This document shows, piece by piece, positions 8,695 to 17,396 of a stretch of DNA of 64,000 nucleotides. How positions within the stretch are numbered: the stretch's first letter is position 1; every line of letters starts with the position of its first letter. The DNA lies in NCBI RefSeq assembly GCF_029101545.1, contig NZ_CP118866.1, positions 434,001 to 498,000 of the forward strand, given 5' to 3'. Made by a program: the position numbers and the translations under genes. Below the pieces are notes generated by a model, which did not search any database, had not been told where the DNA came from, and saw only the letters and a list, made by a program, of their open reading frames with translations. This stretch comes from Amygdalobacter indicium (GTDB lineage Bacteria; Bacillota; Clostridia; Saccharofermentanales; Fastidiosipilaceae).

Positions 8695-10680
8695 GTGAAA
8701 AAACAATATGATAATGCATCTATATCGGCGTTAAAAGGCGCCATGCGTGTCCGCTTGCGTCCGGCCGTTATATTCGGTTCGGATGATCTGAATGGCTGCG
8801 AACATGCTTTTTTTGAAATATTATCCAATTCTATAGATGAGGCCAGAGAAGGCTTCGGTCGGGAAATAATTGTTAAATGTTACAAAGACGGTTCTTATTC
8901 CGTGGAAGATTTCGGCCGCGGTATACCGTTGGATTATAACGAACGGGAGCAAAGATATAATTACGAGCTGGTCTACATGGAATTGTATGCCGGCGGCAAG
9001 TATAACAATGCTGCAGGTCAAGATTACAGCTACAGTTTGGGGCTTAACGGCTTGGGAGCCTGCGCAACACAGTATGCGTCAGCTTATTTCGACGTACAGG
9101 TTAAGCGGGACGGCTTTCTTTACGAATTGCATTTTGAAAAGGGTGAAAACATCGGCGGTTTGCACAAAAGCCCCTGTAAAAGCAAAAAAACGGGAACTTT
9201 TCAGCGCTTTTTGCCCGACACTGAAGTCTTTACGGATGTGAAAATTCCGGCAGATTATTTTCGTCTGGTCCTGAAACAGCAGGCAGTAGTTAATGCCGGA
9301 GTAACTTTTACCTTTATTGATGAGAATACGGGGGAAGAAGAACACTACTGCTATGAACGCGGCATAGAAGGATATTTGCAGGAACTCAATGCCGATAACG
9401 GTATCAGCGACGTTTTTACTTTTGCAGAACAGGGCCGCGGCAGAGATAAAGCTGATCGACAGGAATATGATGTTAAAATTGAAGTGGCTTTCGCTTTTAA
9501 TAATCATAATCCGCGCCAGGAATTTTATCATAATTCCAGTTGGTTGGAATACGGCGGTTCACCGGAGAAAGCGTGTCGGCAGGCTTTTACTTACGCTTTT
9601 GATAAAGTGTGCAAAGAACGGGATAAATACAAAAACAACGAAGGAAAAATTGTTTTTCAGGATATTGCCGATTCATTATTATTGGTTACCAATTCTTTTT
9701 CTACCAGTACTTCTTATGAAAATCAAACCAAAAAAGCGATCAACAATCGTTTTATTCAGGATTTTATGACGGAACTTTTGAAATCACATTTGGAATTGTG
9801 GTTTATTGAGCAGAAAGCTGTGGCTGATAAAGTTCTGGAGCAGGTGCTGATTAACAAGCGTGCCCGTGAAAGTGCCGAAAAACAGCGGATAACGGTTAAA
9901 AGTAAATTACAGGGAAAAGTTGACATTACCAATAGAATAAAAAAATTTATTGATTGTCGCAGCAAAGACGCGAATTGCAAGGAGTTGTATATCGTAGAAG
10001 GCGATTCGGCTTTGGGTTCCGTCAAACTGGGGCGAGATGCCGAGTTTCAGGCCGTAATTCCGCTTAGAGGTAAGATTCTGAACTGTTTGAAAGCCCCTTT
10101 AAGCAAAATTTTTCAGAGCGATATAATCATGGATTTGGTGCGGGTGTTAGGTTGCGGCGTCGAACTTAAGCATAAGCAAATAAAGGGCGTAGGTGAATTC
10201 GACCCGGATTTATTGCGTTGGAATAAAATAATAATTTGTACCGATGCTGATGTTGACGGCTTCCAAATTCGCACTTTAGTTCTGGCGATGCTTTACCGTT
10301 TAGTCCCCACTTTGCTGAAAATGGGCAAAGTCTATATAGCCGAGTCGCCGCTTTACGAAATAACTTATATGCCGAAAGGTAAAGGTGACAGTATTACTTA
10401 CTTTGCTTATGACGAGAAAGAAAAAGCCGCTTTGCTGAAAAGTTTGGGACAGGCGAATTGTAAGTTACAGCGTTCCAAGGGCTTGGGTGAAAACGAACCG
10501 GATATGATGTGGCGTACAACTATGAATCCGCAAACAAGACGTCTTATTCAAGTTACCGACGAAGCGGAAGCTGAAATGCAGGAGATATTCGATTTGCTGC
10601 TGGGTGATAATCTTAACGGCCGGAAAGAATTCATTGCCGCCAACGGACATAATTATTTGGAACTTTTGGATTTGGATTAA
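8695..10680 (+). CDS. Type IIA topoisomerase ATPase subunit (ParE/GyrB-like, divergent)
   Basis: ATPase/TOPRIM subunit of a type IIA DNA topoisomerase, 661 aa from a GTG start. The GHKL ATP-binding site has SNSIDEA and DFGRGIP (normally DNGRGIP) and a LNGLGA lid. The TOPRIM part reads VEGDSALGSVKLGRD where gyrase and topo IV normally have EGDSAGGSAKQGRD; the metal-binding acidic residues (the EGDS glutamate and DADVDG) are retained. It lies 35 bases upstream of a matching A subunit, so the two form one enzyme. Housekeeping gyrA/gyrB are not in the window, so this is likely the topo IV pair or a clostridial paralogue of it. Confidence 0.85.
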   Translation: MKKQYDNASISALKGAMRVRLRPAVIFGSDDLNGCEHAFFEILSNSIDEAREGFGREIIVKCYKDGSYSVEDFGRGIPLDYNEREQRYNYELVYMELYAGGKYNNAAGQDYSYSLGLNGLGACATQYASAYFDVQVKRDGFLYELHFEKGENIGGLHKSPCKSKKTGTFQRFLPDTEVFTDVKIPADYFRLVLKQQAVVNAGVTFTFIDENTGEEEHYCYERGIEGYLQELNADNGISDVFTFAEQGRGRDKADRQEYDVKIEVAFAFNNHNPRQEFYHNSSWLEYGGSPEKACRQAFTYAFDKVCKERDKYKNNEGKIVFQDIADSLLLVTNSFSTSTSYENQTKKAINNRFIQDFMTELLKSHLELWFIEQKAVADKVLEQVLINKRARESAEKQRITVKSKLQGKVDITNRIKKFIDCRSKDANCKELYIVEGDSALGSVKLGRDAEFQAVIPLRGKILNCLKAPLSKIFQSDIIMDLVRVLGCGVELKHKQIKGVGEFDPDLLRWNKIIICTDADVDGFQIRTLVLAMLYRLVPTLLKMGKVYIAESPLYEITYMPKGKGDSITYFAYDEKEKAALLKSLGQANCKLQRSKGLGENEPDMMWRTTMNPQTRRLIQVTDEAEAEMQEIFDLLLGDNLNGRKEFIAANGHNYLELLDLD

Positions 10681-10715
10681 ACGAAATTGTGGCTTAATTA
10701 AGAGAGAATACGGAT

Positions 10716-13010
10716 ATGAAAAATAAGAAAAAATCACAAGATAAGGCGGTCGGAAAAAGCGGCGTTAAAGACCAAGTCAGCTATCCGTCTGAATTGCAGT
10801 ATTTAGCAGAAGCTGCCGGCAGCGTGAGCTTGGAACCTATCGGCCAAACTTTGCAAAATAATTATATGCCCTACGCTATGAGCGTCATTATTTCCCGTGC
10901 AATTCCGGAAATAGACGGTTTCAAACCGGCCCATCGTAAACTTTTGTATACGATGTATAAGGCCGGACTCCTTAACGGCGCACGCAGCAAATCGGCCAAT
11001 GTGGTCGGCGCAACCATGAAACTTAATCCCCACGGTGACCAGGCGATATACGATACTTTAGTTCGTTTGACTCGGGGTAACGAAACCCTGTTGCATCCTT
11101 ATATTGATTCCAAAGGTAACATGGGTAAGCAATATTCCAAGGATATGCAATCGGCGGCGCCACGTTATACGGAAGTCAAACTTGATGCTATAGCCAATGA
11201 AATTTTTCGCGGCATAGATGAAGATATGGTCGATTTTGTGCCCAATTATGACGGGACGATGTCGGAACCTACGCTTTTGCCGACAGCTTTTCCGGGAATA
11301 CTGGTTAACGCCAATCAGGGTATTGCCGTCGGCATGGCGAGCAATATCTGTTCCTTCAATTTGCAGGAAGTTTGCCGGGCTGTCATAGCATACATTAATG
11401 ATCCCGGTTGTGACCTGTTGCAGTATATGCCGGCGCCGGATTTCGCTTCCGGAGCAGCATTAATTTACGATGAAAGTAAAATGCGGGAAATTTATAACAG
11501 TGGTCGCGGCAGCTTCAAATTACGGGCCGAATATACGATCAATAAGGCTGATAACTGCATTGAAATCCGGGAAATTCCCTATACTTCGACGATTGAAAGC
11601 ATTATTGATAAATTGGCCGAACTGGTCAAAAGCGGTAAAATCAAAGAAATTACGGATGTCCGTGACGAAACGGACATTAACGGTTTGTGTATCACTATTG
11701 ATTATCGCAAAACGGCCGATCCGGAACAATTGATGCAGAAATTGTTTTCCTTAACCGAGTTGGAGAACAGTTTCCCGTGCAATTTTAATGTCCTCATTGA
11801 AGGCTGTCCGCAAGTTTTAGGTGTCAAAGCTATTATTGCCCAATGGTTGAAATTCCGGCGAAATTGCGTGAAAAGGCGTTTGCTTTTTCAAGAACGTAAA
11901 TTGCAGGTTAAACTGCATCTGCTGCAAGCTTTAGCCGAAATTCTGCTCGATATCGACAAAGCCATTAATATAATAAAAAATACGGAAAAAGATGATGCTG
12001 TTGTTCCCAATTTAATGGAAGCGTTTGCTGTGGATGCGGAACAGGCGGAGTATATTTGCAACATCAAATTAAGACAATTAAATAAAGAACATATTTTGCA
12101 ACGCTTGGAAGAAAAGCGCAAAATAACTGATGATTTAGCCGATATTGCCGCAACTTTGGCGCAAACGGCCAAGCTGAATGCTCTGATAATTAAAGAATTG
12201 AAAACGATAGCCGATAAATACGGGCAGGAGCGTAAAACGAAAATTATAGCGGCGGCCGATATAACTGAAGTCAGCGATGCCGACTTTATTGAAGACTTCA
12301 ATTTGCGCGTTTTCCTGACGCGAGACGGTTATTTGAAAAAATTAGCTTTAACCTCTTTGCGCAGTACGGCCGAGTTGAAATTGAAGGAAAATGATCAAAT
12401 ATGGCAAATGCAAAGCGGTAGTAATAAACAGGAACTTTTGCTTTTCAGTTCCCAAGCCAATTTGTACAAATTAAAGCTTTCCGATTTGAACGATGACAAG
12501 CCTTCAGATTGGGGAACCTATTTGCCTAATTTGTTGAGCTTGGCTGCAGATGAAAAAATTGTAGGTATGTTGATAACGTCGGATTATAAGGGAGAAATTG
12601 CTGCTGCTTATGCCGACGGCAGAGTAAGTAGAGTTGAACTTGCAGCTTACGCTACGAAGCAAAACAGAAAGAAACTTATAAAGGCAGTCAGTACGCACAG
12701 TCCGGTTATTGCTGTTTATTATTTGCCCCCGGATACAGCAGGTGAGCAACGCGATTTCGTGCTGATCAGCGATCAGGCCAAAGCTGTATTATTTAATTTG
12801 GATCTGATTAATCGCAAGAGCACTCGGACCAACCGCGGCGATCAGGTGTTAAAATTGAGAAAACAGGCTCAAATACTCGATTTTATACCGTTGAACGATT
12901 TGACCGATAAAACCGAGTGGGAAAGACATCGCGTCCATAAATTGGGAACAAGCGGTATAACTTTGAAAAGTGCCGATTTGCAGGAGCGACAAATAACTTT
13001 ATTCAAATAA
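10716..13010 (+). CDS. Type IIA topoisomerase breakage-reunion subunit (ParC/GyrA-like)
   Basis: DNA-cleaving subunit, 764 aa, partner of the gene just upstream. The N-terminal winged-helix domain shows RAIPEIDGFKPAHRKLLY and the catalytic tyrosine is Tyr151 in SAAPRYTEVKL. The coiled-coil and tower region follows, then a C-terminal beta-pinwheel-like part. I see no proper GyrA box (QRRGGKG); the nearest segment is TRTNRGDQVLKL, which argues for decatenation (topo IV-like) rather than supercoiling. A basic 20-residue N-terminal tail precedes the conserved start. The spacing of 35 bases and same strand suggest an operon. Confidence 0.87.
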   Translation: MKNKKKSQDKAVGKSGVKDQVSYPSELQYLAEAAGSVSLEPIGQTLQNNYMPYAMSVIISRAIPEIDGFKPAHRKLLYTMYKAGLLNGARSKSANVVGATMKLNPHGDQAIYDTLVRLTRGNETLLHPYIDSKGNMGKQYSKDMQSAAPRYTEVKLDAIANEIFRGIDEDMVDFVPNYDGTMSEPTLLPTAFPGILVNANQGIAVGMASNICSFNLQEVCRAVIAYINDPGCDLLQYMPAPDFASGAALIYDESKMREIYNSGRGSFKLRAEYTINKADNCIEIREIPYTSTIESIIDKLAELVKSGKIKEITDVRDETDINGLCITIDYRKTADPEQLMQKLFSLTELENSFPCNFNVLIEGCPQVLGVKAIIAQWLKFRRNCVKRRLLFQERKLQVKLHLLQALAEILLDIDKAINIIKNTEKDDAVVPNLMEAFAVDAEQAEYICNIKLRQLNKEHILQRLEEKRKITDDLADIAATLAQTAKLNALIIKELKTIADKYGQERKTKIIAAADITEVSDADFIEDFNLRVFLTRDGYLKKLALTSLRSTAELKLKENDQIWQMQSGSNKQELLLFSSQANLYKLKLSDLNDDKPSDWGTYLPNLLSLAADEKIVGMLITSDYKGEIAAAYADGRVSRVELAAYATKQNRKKLIKAVSTHSPVIAVYYLPPDTAGEQRDFVLISDQAKAVLFNLDLINRKSTRTNRGDQVLKLRKQAQILDFIPLNDLTDKTEWERHRVHKLGTSGITLKSADLQERQITLFK

Positions 13011-13089
13011 ATATTTTATTTTGCGGCCGGAGAAATTGCTGCTAAAAGATTTATAATGAAAGCATGAAGTTACGGACGGAGAGAACAAT

Positions 13090-14487
13090 ATGAACAATGA
13101 TAAACCGATTGATAATATGAGCTATGAGAACATTTTGCATATTGTTCGCAGTGATTTGCCGTTAATTGAAATCAGACAACGGCTCGAAGATTTCCACGAC
13201 CGTGATATTGCCGAAGTTTTGCACGATTTAACCGATGCGGAACGGGAAAACTTATTCAAAGCTCTGGGAATAGAGCGCTTTTCCGATGTTTTCTCTTATT
13301 TGGACGACGGGGCGGAAGAAATTCAAACGTTGCCGATTGCCGATGCTGCCGAAATTCTGGCCAATATGGATTCCGATGATGCTGTTGATATTTTGGAAAA
13401 AATCGACAGTGCTCCGGTCAGAGAAAAATTATTAACTTTGATGGGCGATAAGGCTTCCAAAAACGTTAAATTAATTCGTTCATATGAAGAAGATACGATC
13501 GGTAATATGATGACGACCAATTACATTTTAATACCTAATAATGTGACGGTAAAAAGTGCAATGCGTCGCTTGATTAAACAGGCTGAAGAAAACGACAATG
13601 TCAGCACTATATACGTCAAAGATGAAAATGATAAGTATTACGGTGCTATCGATTTGCGAAAGTTAATTATTGCCCGGGAAAATACCGCTTTGGAAAGTAT
13701 TATCCAGAGAAACTATCCTTTTTTACGGGTTGACGAGAAAATAGAAGAATGTATTGAAGACCTGAAAAATTATTCGGAAGACTCTTTACCGGTCCTGAAT
13801 CAGAAAGAAGAGATGGTCGGTGTAATCACGGCCCAGGATGTAATTGAAGCCGTTGATGATGAAATGAGTGAAGATTATGCCAAATTCGCCGGTTTGACAG
13901 CAGAAGAGGAAGATAATAAGAGTTTATTACGCAGTGCCATACAGCGTTTACCTTGGCTGATTTTATTGCTGTTTCTGGGGATGGGCGTTTCCAGTGTCGT
14001 CGGGTTATTTGAGAAGATTGTAATGGAATTAACTATTATTATGAGTTTCCAATCCTTGGTTTTGGATATGGCGGGCAATGTCGGCACGCAATCTCTGGCT
14101 GTGACTATCAGAATTTTGATGGATAAGAATATTACCGGCCGGGAGAAGTTCTTCTTTATGTTGAAGGAGTTGGAAATCGGGGCGATTAACGGCCTGATTT
14201 TGGGCGGTATGTCCCTGATCTTAGTAACTTTCTATCTGACGCTGTTTAAGGGTTACTTGATTTTACACGCTCTGCCGATAGCCGTCTGTGTCGGTTTGGC
14301 TTTATGTATAGCTATGCTGGTTTCCGGCCTGGTCGGGTCTTTGACGCCGATTTTCTTCGACCGTATTCACGTAGATCCGGCAGTAGCCTCAGGTCCTTTA
14401 ATTACGACTATTAATGATTTGGTTGCGGTCGTAACTTATTACGGCTTGGCGGCAATCTTCCTTTTGGGTCATATTAATCTGCGGTAA
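13090..14487 (+). CDS. mgtE: Magnesium transporter MgtE
   Basis: Mg2+ channel/transporter of the inner membrane. Order: N-terminal superhelical domain (repeats such as IADAAEILANMDSDDAVDIL), two CBS domains that gate by binding cytosolic Mg2+ (about 130-260), and five C-terminal membrane segments (about 285-465) with the pore-helix signature MAGNVGTQSLAVTIR. 465 aa is typical. AGAGAACAAT precedes the ATG. No Mg2+ (M-box) riboswitch was seen in the 79-base gap upstream. Confidence 0.95.
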   Translation: MNNDKPIDNMSYENILHIVRSDLPLIEIRQRLEDFHDRDIAEVLHDLTDAERENLFKALGIERFSDVFSYLDDGAEEIQTLPIADAAEILANMDSDDAVDILEKIDSAPVREKLLTLMGDKASKNVKLIRSYEEDTIGNMMTTNYILIPNNVTVKSAMRRLIKQAEENDNVSTIYVKDENDKYYGAIDLRKLIIARENTALESIIQRNYPFLRVDEKIEECIEDLKNYSEDSLPVLNQKEEMVGVITAQDVIEAVDDEMSEDYAKFAGLTAEEEDNKSLLRSAIQRLPWLILLLFLGMGVSSVVGLFEKIVMELTIIMSFQSLVLDMAGNVGTQSLAVTIRILMDKNITGREKFFFMLKELEIGAINGLILGGMSLILVTFYLTLFKGYLILHALPIAVCVGLALCIAMLVSGLVGSLTPIFFDRIHVDPAVASGPLITTINDLVAVVTYYGLAAIFLLGHINLR

Positions 14488-14520
14488 AATTTAACAGCAA
14501 ACTTTAACAGAGTGCGCCGC

Positions 14521-15471
14521 TTACTCCAAGTCTTTCCGCTTTTGCCGGCGGCAGAGAAATTTTAACTTGGTTTCAGAAATAATAGTAGCCAGAAAAATCA
14601 AAGCAAAACCTAAGATAACTAAAGGGGTAATTGCTTCCATCCCGAAGCAGGCAGGGAAAATCAAGCCGAAAATAGATTCCGTACTCAGTAAAATAGCCGC
14701 GGTTGCCGGTTCTGTATATTTTTGACCGATATTCTGTAATAAAAGCGCCAGTATGGTGCAGACAACAGCCAAGTAAATAACGCTGGAAATAACTTTATAA
14801 TCCAAGGCGGTACTTATAGTTTCCCGCAAAGCCCGGCTGCAAATCCAGGCTTCGACAGCGGCTGTGAAAAATTGGACGATAGTCAAAAGAATAGGATCGG
14901 TTTTCCTGGCGTATTTACCGACCATAATAATATACAAAGCGAATAATATACCGCTTATTAAAGCGATACCGTCTCCCGTCAGGACCGAAACGGCGGAAGT
15001 CCCCTGAATTGCGGTGACAGCGTTACCTGTCATGCCGATCAGACCGGCTCCGACAAAGGTACAGACGGATGCTGCTATATTGAAACGGTCCAATTTGGAG
15101 CGCATAATCAAATAAGCTAAAAAAGGCACAAAAACACAGTAAGTTGCATTTAAGAAAGCAGCTCGGCCCGGAGTGGTGAAATTAATACTGAAAGTTTGCA
15201 AAGCGTACGACGTATAAAGTAACGTGCCGCCTAAAAATCCGATCAATATATCTGTTAATTTGAGATTCTTTAATTTCTTATAAAAAATTAAAGCGGTAAT
15301 CGGAGCGGCAATCGTAAAACGCCAAGCCAATAAAGTGTTGGTAGGTACGTCGTCAATAGCGAATTTGGCAAAAGTTAAAGATGTTCCCCATAAAATAGCG
15401 GTAGCTAATAAGGCTGCACGCGGTAAAATAAAATTTAATCCGGCAGAATGATTTTGGTGTCGATTGTTCAT
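14521..15471 (-). CDS. EamA/DMT-family transporter
   Basis: Inner-membrane metabolite exporter of the drug/metabolite superfamily: 316 aa, about ten membrane helices in two EamA repeats, with typical WGTSLTFAKFAID near the first helix and TEPATAAILLSTESIFGLIF in the second repeat. It converges with mgtE (33 bases apart) and is divergent from the ABC exporter. The substrate cannot be read from the sequence. Confidence 0.88.
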   Translation of the reverse strand: MNNRHQNHSAGLNFILPRAALLATAILWGTSLTFAKFAIDDVPTNTLLAWRFTIAAPITALIFYKKLKNLKLTDILIGFLGGTLLYTSYALQTFSINFTTPGRAAFLNATYCVFVPFLAYLIMRSKLDRFNIAASVCTFVGAGLIGMTGNAVTAIQGTSAVSVLTGDGIALISGILFALYIIMVGKYARKTDPILLTIVQFFTAAVEAWICSRALRETISTALDYKVISSVIYLAVVCTILALLLQNIGQKYTEPATAAILLSTESIFGLIFPACFGMEAITPLVILGFALIFLATIISETKLKFLCRRQKRKDLE

Positions 15472-15680
15472 ACTGAATAAGTTATCCTTTCCTTTTCAGT
15501 TTAACACTACATAGAGTATTTGAATAGCTGAAACGGCATTTTTCACTAAATAGCGGAAATAGGCAGACAAAATAATTATTTTTAACCGTATAATATTTAT
15601 GTGTCATTTTTTGTTCGAACTTCGCAAAAACGCTGCTGCGCCCGCAGAAACATTTTTATAACAGAACTTTTATTTTATGA

Positions 15681-15697
15681 TATTATTATTATTATTA
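15681..15697 (+). repeat. ATT trinucleotide run
   Basis: About five tandem ATT units in the 284-base gap between the divergent EamA gene and the ABC exporter, 59 bases before the ABC start. Such a tract can vary in length by slippage; a role in expression is only a possibility. The rest of this gap shows no other clear feature apart from a small hairpin (GCGA-TATA-TCGC) just before the ribosome site. Confidence 0.6.
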
Positions 15698-15755
15698 ACA
15701 ATTAATGGTTGGAAATTGAGAGAGCGAATATATCGCCTGAAAGGAGAAAACCTTC

Positions 15756-17303
15756 ATGAATTTTAGACATTGTTTTTGGCAATACAGGCGAGTAATATTT
15801 TCTGTGCTGTTTTTTACCGGATTGAGTGTCGCTTGTATTTCGATTGTTCCTTATATGACCAAGGTTGTTTTGGACAGCTATGCCCGATTGAGTCTGAAGC
15901 AAGCCGCTGTTTATTCCGCTGTCTATATTATTGCTGTTATTTTATTTTTGTTGACCGAGTATGCGAAGAAAATCAGTTTTAATAAGTTGCAACAGGTTTA
16001 CGGCTTGGATGTAAGAATGAGACTTTTTCAAACAATTGTGCGTTTGCCGCACTATCTTTTCAATCAGCAGAAAACAGGTCGTTATATTAACGCTTTGACG
16101 AATGATTTGGAGAATATCTACGTCAATTATATATTGTGTTACGTGCAGTTGGCAGTCAGTATAGTTTCACTTTTAATTTATTTGGCTTATATGGTTTACC
16201 TTAATCGGATATTATCACTTGTTTTGCTGCTTGTCTGTTCCTTGGCACTTCTTATACCGCAGCTGCTTGGTGATAAATTAAGTGTCGAACGGAGAAATTT
16301 CAGTCAGGCTGAGGCCTATTTTTTAGATGCACTGAACGATTTATTGGCGGCAAATGAGATTTATGACAGAAATAGTCAACCGAAATTTGAAAAAATTTTT
16401 GCAGCCTATAATTTTTCTTTTGAAAAAACGCAACGTTCATTAGGTGATTGTATCTCATTAAGCAATATTTTTTCAGCATCAAGTTTGTATCTGATTAATA
16501 TTGTAACATTTGCGCTCGGTTTGTTTCTGGTTGCAAGCGGACAACTTGCTTTATCATCGTTGATTGCGATGCTGGCTTTTGTCGATTTGGTCGCTATACC
16601 GACGCGTGATATTATTTATCAGATTATTAATATTCGTTCTGCCGGGCATTTAATAAACAGATTGGCCGAATTTTTCCCAACTGAAACTTATGCTCTTCCG
16701 GAAAATTCCAATTTTAAGAATTTACAGGTGCGTGATTTAGATTATCAAATCGGTAATTTTCATTTGTCGGCCGGGAATTTAAGTATAGAGCGGGGGAAGA
16801 AATATTTGTTGATCGGAGATAACGCTTCCGGTAAATCTACTTTGCTGAGATTGCTGGCAGGAGAACTTCTGCGACCGAAGAACATGTTTTTTCTTGACGG
16901 CCGGGATATTGCGCGAACGGACATCAGTAATTTGGTTTATTACAGTGCCGCGTCTAAAGCATTTAAAGCGACTGTGCGTGATAATGTGGCAATCAGTTCT
17001 GTCGACGGTACCGTTTCCGGCTTGGCTGAGCAAGCGGTAGGCGATTTTGTGGATATGCAGGTGGATTTTTGCGGTCGGAACTTAAGTCAGGGACAGCAGG
17101 CCAAAATTGCCCTTGCCCGTGCTCTTAATTCACCTAAAGAAATACTTTTATTGGATGAGATTTTTGCCAATGTCGATAGTGTCAGGGAGCTGGAGTTAAC
17201 GAAACTTCTGTTGCAGACAGATAGAACATTAGTATTGATCAGTCACAATCGAACAAATGATTATCAAAAAATGTTTGACCATGTATATTCTTTACCGCAG
17301 TAA
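15756..17303 (+). CDS. ABC exporter, fused membrane and ATPase domains
   Basis: Half-transporter of 515 aa, expected to dimerise in the membrane. Six membrane helices (about 12-290) precede an ATPase domain with Walker A GDNASGKST, signature LSQGQQAKIALARAL, Walker B ILLLDEIFANVD and the H-loop histidine in LVLISHNR. It is short for a type IV exporter (usually about 570-600 aa) because the helical part and the Q-loop region are compact. AAAGGAG lies 9 bases before the ATG. It stands alone, with no partner gene. The substrate is unknown; peptide, lipid or drug are all possible. Confidence 0.85.
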   Translation: MNFRHCFWQYRRVIFSVLFFTGLSVACISIVPYMTKVVLDSYARLSLKQAAVYSAVYIIAVILFLLTEYAKKISFNKLQQVYGLDVRMRLFQTIVRLPHYLFNQQKTGRYINALTNDLENIYVNYILCYVQLAVSIVSLLIYLAYMVYLNRILSLVLLLVCSLALLIPQLLGDKLSVERRNFSQAEAYFLDALNDLLAANEIYDRNSQPKFEKIFAAYNFSFEKTQRSLGDCISLSNIFSASSLYLINIVTFALGLFLVASGQLALSSLIAMLAFVDLVAIPTRDIIYQIINIRSAGHLINRLAEFFPTETYALPENSNFKNLQVRDLDYQIGNFHLSAGNLSIERGKKYLLIGDNASGKSTLLRLLAGELLRPKNMFFLDGRDIARTDISNLVYYSAASKAFKATVRDNVAISSVDGTVSGLAEQAVGDFVDMQVDFCGRNLSQGQQAKIALARALNSPKEILLLDEIFANVDSVRELELTKLLLQTDRTLVLISHNRTNDYQKMFDHVYSLPQ

Positions 17304-17396
17304 TATTTATGCATTACCCTTTTTAGACTTTTTTTACTTTTTCTCCGCCCTAAACTTTGGTAAAATAAGCTAAGTTGAATAGCAGCGGAGGAAGAA

